Both the position numbers and the translations under genes were made by a program. DNA of 64,000 nucleotides from Symbiodinium natans (Eukaryota > Sar > Dinophyceae > Suessiales > Symbiodiniaceae): NCBI GenBank assembly GCA_905221605.1, contig CAJNDS010002561.1, forward strand, positions 1 through 64,000. Direction: 5' to 3'. The notes below the pieces were generated by a model. That model saw nothing but the letters and a program-made list of their open reading frames with translations, was not told the origin of the DNA and did no database searches. Of the stretch, positions 55,856 through 64,000 are shown in pieces (position 1 is the stretch's first letter; each line of letters opens with the position of its first letter).

Positions 55856-58103
55856 ATGTCGCAAATGTTGTTGGCAATCGCGCTCTTTGTGGTTCCAGTG
55901 ACACCCACGGGTGTCCCAACTGTCGAAATCGCTGTTGGGGCAGCTTGCTTGCCATGAGCGCGGATATTCTGGCGAACTTGTGTGACAGGCAGTGCCATTC
56001 GTTGACCAAAACATGCGCAGCTTGAGGTCCATATGCCCATGATCGCGTTCGGCAGTTATCGGGGTTCGTTGACAACCTGCAGCGTGCAAGAGGGCATTCA
56101 GCAGTGGCTTCGGCTGGGAGGGTCGCACCCTCAAAGCCACCTGCAGGTTGTTGGCATGTGGGTTTGTGAACCAGACTGGTTGCTTTTTGTGCAGAGGCGT
56201 CATGTCGACACTGCACACGATTATGGGACAGAACCGGATGTGGGAGCTGCAATTTCAGCTTCTGGCGTGGCGCGGAAGGACCCAGTTGCTGGGTTTCATG
56301 AACTTGGACCATGCCCAAACCCCCGCTGCCGCCCCGCCCCCGCCACCCCCGCCCCCCCGCTGCCCCCACCCTTCTAACCCCCGCCCTTCTCCGGCCCCCC
56401 CCCCCCCCTTACTGTAATTAAGCCCTACCCCGCAACCCCTCACCTTGAAATATCTTGAAATGACGTGCTTTACGGGTCTGGCATCAGACGCCCCCCGCTC
56501 CCCCCGCTGCCCACCCTTAATCCCTACCCCCCAACCCCCCACCTTGAAATGAAGTGCTTTAAAGGCCAGTGCAGCCACAACATTGCGCATAAAGCACAAA
56601 TTCGCGCATAAGTACTCAGGGCTTTTCGGCCGTTTCAGGTTCTGGTCCCGTAGTGAAGTGACGGTTGTCGGCCTCAGAGAAAATCCGGCAGGAGATTTTC
56701 CTCACAACCAAGATTCCTGGTCCGATTGGTCGAGGAGCAGTCAAAACCATGGTGATGAATGAGACATTGCAGAAGACGCATAGCTAAAGGAAGAAGTTGT
56801 TGTGAGTGGCACATGGCATGAGGTTGCCGCAGCAAATCTCGATAAGGTTGGGCGTCGACTACGTCGATTTGGTCCTCATCCATTTTCCATGTGCTGCTTC
56901 TCAGCTAGCATGTCGTTGAACCCCACGCAGAATTAGAGCCACAGGCGTTGGAAACCCAGCGATTCGACAAGCAAGCTGTGTTTGGCCGTGCCTCTAAGAA
57001 CCAATCTGACTTCCCGAACAAGTGCGGACAGAAGAACCAAGCGGAACGTTTGGACACGTGGCACGGACTCAGCGAGCTTCGCGCGATGGGCAAGGTTCGT
57101 GCGAACAGCTCTTAGTCTCTCTCAATTTTCGGACAATGTGCACTTTACATCTTTTCAAGTGCTGGCTGTGTGTCTTAGTGTCAAGGATCGGAGTGAGCAA
57201 CTATGATGCAGAGCAAGTTCAAGAGATAGTGGCTGAGTTCAAGGAGGCACCTGCTGTGAACCAGGCCAGATCAACTTCGTGCAGTAGCAAAAGTCGTCCT
57301 ATTGCTAGTGTGCGCTGCCGGTTCACGCAGAGGTTCAATGGCATCTTGCTTACCACAACGAGACGCTTCGCACGGCCATGAGCAAGTCTGGTACTACCTT
57401 AGAGGCTGTCCGAAGCAGAAGCAACAGCAGCATGAGAGGTGGCAACTAAAATACCAAGGCATCAAGCGGCAAGCCCATCCGTTCTCAGTTTCGCGCTTGT
57501 TTTCGTGGAAAGGGCTGACAGCATGCGCAGGCTTGGGCATCACTGGCAGGGCCAACTTCATTCGGCGTGCCTTTTCTGCAAGCAGCCTTTCCGTTGCAGA
57601 ACAGAACGGATGTGCGATGCAAGAATGAGAGTCTGTCTTGGAAGGCGCCTGCTGTCTCTTTGGGGGACGCACGATTGAAGGCGCTTGCGCAGCGCTACAA
57701 TGTTAGCAGCGCCCAGGCAGGGGGATGTCGAGACGACCGGAGACATGCCTCATCGTGAGTGAGAGATGGAATGCCCACCTCGTGAGGTTGAGTTGCGTTG
57801 GGAAACCCAGAACGGTGTCGTGCCCGTCACAGCTACATGTTCAGAGGATGGTGGTTGTGCTGTTTTGCGGTTTTGGTGGAAGTGAGCCAAAGCCGTGAAT
57901 GCCGCAACCACTTGTCTCAAAGGAGCATGCGCTGGGTGACCTGGCATCCTTCAACTTCTCGTTGTCAGATGAGGACTTCTTTTGTGAACATGTCGTCTGG
58001 GGGATGTTTTCGGACCGTGCGCAATTGCATTCCTGGATAACACGGTGAGGACATCAGCTACCTCAACGCGCTGAAGCCGGCAGACGAGAATCTGATTGTC
58101 TGA
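55856..58103 (+). CDS. Aldo-keto reductase, 12 recognised exons, probable signal peptide
   Basis: Exons, with phases consistent except as noted. 55856-55939: start, MSQMLLAIALFVVPVTPTG then VPTVEIAVG. 56027-56121: MPMIAFGSYRGSLTTCSVQE. 56197-56278: RHVDTAHDYGTEPDVGAAIS. 56680-56774: EIFLTTKIPGPIGRGAV. 56847-56895: LGVDYVDLVLIHFPCA. 57032-57102: AERLDTWHGLSELRAMGKVR. 57186-57264: IGVSNYDAEQVQEIVAEF...PAVNQ. 57333 to about 57405: VQWHLAYHNETLRTAMSKSG. 57645-57716: LGDARLKALAQRYNVSSAQ. 57787-57846: VELRWETQNGVVPVTATCSE. 57923-57973: EHALGDLASFNFSLSDE. 58050-58103: DISYLNALKPADENLIV and stop. The AKR tetrad is complete: Asp in HVDTA, Tyr in DYG, Lys in TTKI, His in LIHFP. The enzyme should reduce carbonyls with NADPH in a (beta/alpha)8 barrel. 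The hydrophobic N-terminus suggests entry into the secretory pathway. Donors are GT, GC and GA. The junction between 57405 and 57645 (normally the YSPLG segment) is not resolved. Confidence 0.9.
56325..56555. repeat. C-rich low-complexity tract in an AKR intron
   Basis: Runs of CCCCGCCCC/CCCCACC type with an imperfect duplication: ACCTTGAAAT and AAGTGCTTTA-like segments recur at about 56441-56472 and 56540-56565. Lies within the intron between the third and fourth reductase exons. Confidence 0.75.
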
Positions 58104-58109
58104 AGTCGC

Positions 58110-59640
58110 AAGTCGTCGGTGTAGTTGTCTGCTCCTTTGCAGTGTTAGGCACAGAGGCGGCCTTCGGTACGCTTATACTCTCAGCATCACGTGCAATTGC
58201 GACAAAAATTGCGGCAACTCTGCGCGCAAGGGGCATTCATGCCTCGTCAATCTTCCGCCAATGGCCCCATCATTTCCGCTTCCAGGCCACTGCTGGAGAC
58301 GTTGAAGTTTGCCCTGGTGAGGGCCCTCGTTATGGACTCGCGGGTATTTGGGTTGTAAGACTGCGTGACATCAGCTTGACACCAGGAGACCACAAGTGCA
58401 ACCACGATGGGACTCATCGTGCTGAAGCCTTAGTCTACAGAGGGAGGAGCACGGAGACTTTGGCATGTTGCAAGCTGGCGCCCAGGTTTGTGCAAAGTTG
58501 CTGGATGCAGAGGGCAAGCCGCTGGTCTGGGGAAGCAAACTCAGCAGATCAGAAGTCAGCAGACTGACTGCATTGCAGTGGCGTCTGGCGGGCCACTCCT
58601 CCTAGGTCAAGGTGATTTCTGGGAAATCACGCACCAGAAGCGCTTCCAGTGGGATAGCCCTTCTGTCTTGGTTTGGCGGGTGCCTTGCCGACTCATGCAC
58701 TGAGCTTTTGCCACCGATCTTTCCGCAGCTGTCAATCACACAGCCATCGAACCTTTGGGTCACTGCATGTGAGCAAGCCAGCTAGAGTTGGCCACGGCAA
58801 TCTGCCCTGCAGGTTGGAGCTTCAAACTGTTTCCAGCCATTCCGCAACAAACAAGAGCTCGGCGAGTGTAGCCAAATTGAGGATGGAAAGCCATGCACGT
58901 GCCTGTGGGACCTTCTTCTGGAGTACGGTCATGCACAGAAGCATGGCCTCGCAGCGGGAGAAGGACTGACGAATGATACTATACCGCGTTGCCTAGATGA
59001 CAGTGGGCAGAGCCAGGCGGACTTACAATGCGCTAACTTAAAGAAGTGTGGATGCTCACATAGATGTTGGTGCTAGCAGCCGCGTTCGGGACTGCGGGTG
59101 CCACGTGCAGAAAGACGGCTGCAGGAGTATCAGGATCGGTGTGTGCATGTCTCATTCCAGACGCGGAGGCTAGGGACGGCACCCGCAGGCACATAGCAGT
59201 CTGATGGCAGGGGTCGTGCAGGCTTCGATGTGCTCAGCGAAGCTTGGGGATGTCAGCTGGCTGTGGCAGCCTGCGCCTATGCCTTCGACTTACCCTTGAG
59301 ATCCCTTGAGCATCAGGCTTGCCCTGTAAGTTTGGCCCGTCCCGTGCTTCCCAGGTATTTCGAGGCAGGCGGAAGCCGAAAGCTACAGCATTTGCGTGCT
59401 CTGTCTGCGCATTATTCGCATTCTGTGTTTACCACACGTGAAACATCGTGGACCGGATGATGCGTGGAATGGGTGTTGCTTCCCAGCCCAGGCTGGCAAA
59501 TGACGTGCCTGCTGTGGACTTGGGTGGCTGCAGCTGGTTTCGCCAAGGCCAGCACGTATGCTAGTACCTAATGGACTGCTTGTGGCCTGCTTTTTCTGAC
59601 ATGTGTTATTTGACCTGCTTTGGCCTTGAGGTGAGGATTC
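58110..59640 (+). other. Possible exons of an unrecognised plus-strand gene
   Basis: Coding-looking segments bounded by AG acceptors include LLDAEGKPLVWGSKLSRSEV (from about 58500), GDFWEITHQKRFQWDSPSVL (about 58612-58675, followed by a GT donor) and FQPFRNKQELGECSQIEDGK then PCTCLWDLLLEYGHAQKHGL (about 58830-58960). They share the local gene direction. I recognise no family and cannot say whether they belong to one gene. Confidence 0.35.
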
Positions 59641-59653
59641 TCCACCACCTACA

Positions 59654-60680
59654 GAAATGGTGGCTGCTGTCCGGCAAGCCTTGGCGTCGCATGGGCTCTT
59701 CTCCGCCCGAGGCAGTGGACAGCATCAGCAGTATCAGCATGAGACCGTACGCCAGAGAGACAGTTTTGGTCAGCAGTTGCCAGGTCATGGAGTGCCCCTC
59801 CGTGTTGTGCAAAGAGTGCGTTCAGAATCCATGGCTTTCTTCGATCAGCCCTTGGAGATGAAGCAGTGCTGTGCTGTTGGTGCCTCAGTTAAATCAGGCG
59901 ACAAGGATACAGGGATCGACGAGCACTTCAAAACTAGCTACGGAACATAACGGGAACGGATGGGTCCGATGGGTTTTGAGGTGCACAACATGGAGAGGAA
60001 CCGTTCCCTGGCTTCAGCGATGCGGTTGAAGTTTTGGAAGGTCTCAGCAAACCGCTCAGCCGCTCAGGTGGCTATGAGATATATCCGCATCACCAGAGGT
60101 TCTTGGAGCAGTGGCAGGGCGCATCTGTGCCCCGAGACGCGCACGCGGAGCCGTCGGCCGTCCAAGGCGTTTTGAAATTGCTCCCGGATGCCCCAGCACC
60201 CATATGCCACTCCTGTGCTTCAAAGGCGTCATCTGTGAGCGATTCTGCTGTGGGCCGCCGTCCATTTGCGAGGAAGCCCGACACGGTTCTGTGATGTTCG
60301 GTGGTAGATATGGGAGCACCTGGTAGCATCTGGTTGCCTTCCGCATGCATCTTCCTGGACGATGCTGAGACAGTGGAAGTGCTCGCAGGTCAAGTCTGAC
60401 AAGCTGGAAGCAAAGTCCACAGGGCTGGATGCATGGAAGCTGGACGATTTCTACCGCTCTGAGTATGGTACCCTGACGAGAAAAGCCAGAGCTTTCTTGT
60501 GAGGCAGTGGCATGATTTGCTTGGCATCATGTGATTTTTTTGTGGAACTGAGGAGAGGTGTTCTTCCCTGAAAATGTTTGGCCATCAGATTGTGATGCAC
60601 TAAAGCGTGCGATGTTGGAAGCGTATGATGCGTTTGAGAGTTTCTCTGAAGCTGTTCTGCTGTTTCTTAGTTGCACAGCT
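59654..60680 (+). CDS. 2-oxoglutarate/Fe(II) dioxygenase, isopenicillin-N-synthase-like (partial)
   Basis: Exon near 59654-59700 reads MVAAVRQALASHGLF and exon 59784-59866 reads HGVPLRVVQRVRSESMAFFD then QPLEMKQ. Joined, they match the DIOX_N domain pattern (...A....GFF...HGVP..L......A.FF.LP.E.K). At about 59957-60000, MGPMGFEVHNME resembles the following (R)GY.P.G.E segment. Exon 60558 to about 60670, VFFPENVWPSDCDALKRAML and EAYDAFESFSEAVL, matches the N.WP.....FR.....Y...... helix of the same family. The catalytic half with the iron-binding H-x-D and H and the 2-oxoglutarate Arg was not found, so activity cannot be judged. It should lie to the right if the gene is complete. Confidence 0.55.
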
Positions 60681-60689
60681 GTCTTTTTT

Positions 60690-63600
60690 ATCAGTTTGTT
60701 GGCCGGAATTTGCTTGCCTCACCAAAACCTCACGTGCAGAGTCGCAAAGGCTGCTTGCGGCAGCATCTGGGGTTCAGCCATCTTCACTACGAAGCCTCCT
60801 GTTCGACTCGCAGCGACGAGTGCGCCACTCCAGCATGTTGCAGGCAGGGCACCTGCATGCTGGCTGTATGCTGGCATCTAGCACAAGTGCGGACATAAGA
60901 ACTGTGCTTGTGGTTGAGCATTTGGGCTGGTGAGGTTTGCAACTACCCTTCCCTGCTTCCACGACGGCTGCGTCCTCCCGAATTGACACCTGGACTGCAC
61001 ACTGCATGCCTGCCCGCCAACTGACCTCGCAGCAAGCACTCCGCGAGGTCCGTGTATCAACTCAGGGCGAAGGCTCACCAGGATTTTGGAGCCTTCACAG
61101 TCCTGGCCAGGTGCTTTTTCCAGAGTAACCACGAAGCACTGATGCACGAACCACATCGTCACAAAGCAGCCAAGCCTCATGAAACTCATGAAGGTTGTGA
61201 GACCCTTGCGAGGTGTCCCGGCAGTGATTCTGGTCGGGCGAAGTGTGGTCAGAGCGGTGCCCTCGAGGCAGTGGCCTTGAAAACTATATGCAGAGCTTGT
61301 GCAGCTTGTCGCAGGATGTCGCCGGTTTGCTTGCTGCTCTTTTTAGGTACGACTACCGACCGGAGCGTGGGCATGTGTGCCAGCAAGAGAAGATGCTCTG
61401 ACCGTCATGCCCGGAACGTTGATCGAATACTTGACAGCAGGAGGGAGTTCCGGCGAGAGTGTCGGGAGGGGGTTGGGAGGTGCTGTACCTTTCTTCATCT
61501 TTCTACTGTAGGACGTTGTCGGGGAGTCATGCACCGCGTCTCGAATCCGCGTCCTGGGCTGGCAGCCGACTCTCGAAGGCTTTCGGTGACCTTTGCCACT
61601 GGACCAAATTAAATGTTCAGTAGGCTGCAGCGACGCGGCAGCAACTGTGCAGAGGTGGTAAAGCCAGATTACACAGCTCCAGCGGTGCCCCCAGACAGCA
61701 GCCTCGCGGATCCCTCCGTGCCTACCCTTGGAGACTTGTGGCGGGTGGGCTTCTTTGGCTGGAACAAACAGGAGTAGTCAGTGCATTTCCATTTTTTTGT
61801 TTTTTCTGTCTCTCTCTCTCTCTCTCTTTTTTCTCTCATCTTGGCGATTGTGAAATGAAGCAATGAAGCTCCGCAGCTCGGGATTGCTTGCGCAGAGGTT
61901 GGCAGGAGCGGCAGCGCCTTCTGGGAACAATGTCTCGTGGCGATGCGGTGCAGCAGTTCCGCAGACATCGCCAGGAAAGGCTTCAGTTGGCTTTGTTTTG
62001 GGGGCTGCTTCATACGTAATAAGGCTTAAATCTTAGGGCCAAAACAGTTCAGGAGCTTCGGCAGCGCCTACTCTTGCAAGGCGACTAGACGCGGAGATTC
62101 GGCTTCGAGAGAAATGGCCGGTCCAGTACCACCCTGGACCAGTCGACGCCCTGATGATCACGCAAGGTACTGCGGAGTCAACGCGCTCGTTGCGGAACTC
62201 GGACAACCTCCCAGCACGGACAATCAGTTCTTGCCCCTGCCCATTGCGTTCGCTAGATGAGAGGACGGCCAGCATGAGCCCATGGTCGTGCAAACAACTG
62301 GAGCTTCAATGCGTCATGTCTCAAAAGGGTCAATGTCTGCAAGAAGCAAGCAGCTGGAAGGCGATGTCTGCAGCAAAGTAGCTCTGCACTCTGTGTGGCC
62401 TCAGTTTCCAATGCCAGATGTGATCCGTGCCAATGGTGGAGACAGCTGGTGTATTTGCATGTGGGCCTGCAGCCAAGCACCCTGCTGCGCTTGCGAAGGA
62501 AGTGTTCTTATGCGTTGTCTTGTAGACTGCTAGGCCTTTGCCCGCATGATTGAAGCAGTGGGCTGCTCAAATGTGCACCTGCGTTGCAATGCCACTGACT
62601 TGGACTTCGTTCCAACCCCAGTTTCATCCCGCATCATGTGACGTCCATCATGTGTCCGCTGTTGCAGAACGTTTCAGCCCCGCCAGGTCTTGGCCAGTTA
62701 CCGTGATCGAGGTGTAACAGGCCCGGGCTCATGTCGCCACTCTTGCGAAGGGATCTGCTTGTGCTCTTGCATTCTGCAACATTCTGCAACAAGGTCGGGT
62801 TCATGACCTCAAAGATGCACACAGCTGCATGCGCGAGAAGTGCATGGAGGCTGCGGCAGATTGTGCTTCCAACAGACCATGCGAGCAGAGAAGAGCAAGA
62901 CATGGACTGGAGGTAATAAGACCCGACCCTGGTCATGTGACTTTGCCAGCAGCTGTCTTAGCTTGGCTCGTAGGCATTCTGCAGCAGAGCCGCCGCGCAA
63001 CATCTCTGTCGAGTGTGATGGTTGTTTTTGCGAGACTTGAGGCAGAGGATCTGGGCTTCGCCGAGCTTTGAAGCTGCACCGAGCCGACCGAGTCAAAAGC
63101 GCAGAGGAGAATCCATGAGCAGGTATAGCACTTTCATAGCACCCATAGCTTGGTAGAGCAGATCGCAAAGGAGCTGCATGCAGACTTGCTCAAATCAACA
63201 GCTGCCCTTCGTTCGTGTGCCGAAGTTGTGGACCTCCTAGAATCTCGTCGTGCCTTAATGGCGAAATCATGCAGCACCTTCAGCCCAATCTAGACGGCTT
63301 TGGTCGGAGCAGACTTTCAGCTCCAGGCGCAGTGCGGCCTGGTTTCGCAGTCACACAACGGGGCGAGTTGGATCAGCAGTCGCAAAATCCATAAAGATAG
63401 CACGGTTCACGTGGCAGTGGTGCTCTGGTTTCAGCAACCGAGTACTTGAAAAATGGTCTTGGCTACCAGACGCATTGCCTTTCACGGACTCGCTCCTTTG
63501 TGCTTGTCTGGATGTCTTATACGTCGTCTCACCCACAGTTTTCGCAGGTCCCACCTGCACTTTTCATCTGCTCGTCAGACAGAGCGACAATGTGACCACA

Positions 63601-64000
63601 GGCGGATGCCCTGTTTGTTGTGCCAGTGCTGCTTCTGCGCCCTGTTGTCAGAAAATGCAGTTTCTGGCGCTCGTGGCTCAGCAGTTCCCCAACTTGCAAC
63701 ACACCTCAAGCGACATGTGCAGGATCTTTGGCAGTCTTTCGCTGTGGTCTTGAAGTTAAGCAGCCAGAAACACTCCTGAAATCTGGCCGTTGCCCTCATG
63801 ATGCCACATGGCGCATGCCAGCGCCGTGAGCTGAGTGCCAATCCCATTGTCGACAGACTGATGCGGTGTGGGCCGTCAGCCCTGCGAATGGGCTTGAGCG
63901 CTCATGTTCAGGCTTTGCGGCTTTGCCGGCTGTCAGGTTCCAAGAACCTGGGTGGCCGATCCGTCTGCGCTCTCTGACGTCGATGCCACATACTGTACTC
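60690..64000 (+). other. Right flank with possible unassigned exons
   Basis: Plus-strand segments that look coding: LARRLDAEIRLREKWPVQYH then PGPVDALMITQ (about 62075-62168) and LVEQIAKELHADLLKSTAAL then RSCAEVVDLLESRRALMAKS (about 63150-63290). The first slightly resembles the (I/V)(L/M)ITQG region of PLP-dependent aminotransferases, but that is a guess. A CT microsatellite lies at about 61806-61828. No complete gene could be assembled before the window ends. Confidence 0.3.
61806..61828. repeat. CT dinucleotide microsatellite
   Basis: (TC)n of about 23 bp flanked by T runs. Confidence 0.85.

Noticed and set aside
59960-60120. Segment SANRSAAQVAMRYI as a second aldo-keto reductase exon
   Set aside because: Resembles the AKR (K/R)(S/T)AAQVALR motif, but no other AKR piece is nearby and flanking exons match a 2OG dioxygenase; taken as coincidence.
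1-64000. CRISPR arrays, bacterial operons, rRNA and tRNA genes
   Set aside because: None seen. Repeats lack CRISPR spacer structure, genes are intron-rich and no rRNA or clear tRNA cloverleaf was recognised by eye.

Overview
The window looks like nuclear DNA of a dinoflagellate, probably Symbiodiniaceae or another Suessiales lineage. Four things seen in the sequence support this. (1) A 20-nt exact copy of the 3' part of the dinoflagellate trans-spliced leader lies at 46149-46168. (2) Multi-exon genes use a mixture of GT, GC and GA 5' splice sites with AG|G acceptors. (3) Telomere-type TTTAGGG/CCCTAAA repeats are present. (4) There are several reverse-transcriptase retroelements of a type I associate with Symbiodinium genomes. 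Most real genes are split into short exons of 35-110 nt, so many of the exons below were found by reading protein motifs across introns rather than as long open frames.

Layout. Every gene recognised from 4.9 to 31.5 kb is on the minus strand: a BTB/BACK-domain protein (4.9-5.9 kb), an intronless cyclophilin-type prolyl isomerase (10.7-11.4 kb), a protein with at least six RanBP2-type zinc fingers (13.9-17.6 kb), a WD40 protein matching the centriole protein POC1 (18.4-21.5 kb), an EamA-family membrane transporter (24.3-26.0 kb) and a large coiled-coil protein (about 28-31.5 kb). From 53.7 kb on, every recognised gene is on the plus strand: an intronless SPFH/HIR-type protein (53.7-54.6 kb), an aldo-keto reductase with a complete 12-exon frame bar one unresolved junction (55.9-58.1 kb), and a 2-oxoglutarate/Fe(II) dioxygenase-like gene (about 59.7-60.7 kb), followed by exons I cannot name.

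Between these two opposed blocks lies about 22 kb without an ordinary recognised gene. It holds an AT-rich patch, a long AGT microsatellite, interstitial telomere repeats that face outward around a 530-bp core, TTCGAAG arrays in inverted orientation, and a cluster of broken retroelements (42.7-53.3 kb). The largest retroelement encodes a RING-H2 domain, a reverse transcriptase with intact catalytic motifs, a CCHC-like knuckle and an endonuclease-like motif. It is broken by a one-base insertion.

The genes are unrelated in function, as is usual for a dinoflagellate unidirectional gene block. What ties the window together is its organisation: two head-to-head transcription blocks around a repeat-filled switch region. 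Exon junctions were placed by reading-frame phase and family conservation and have not been checked against transcripts.
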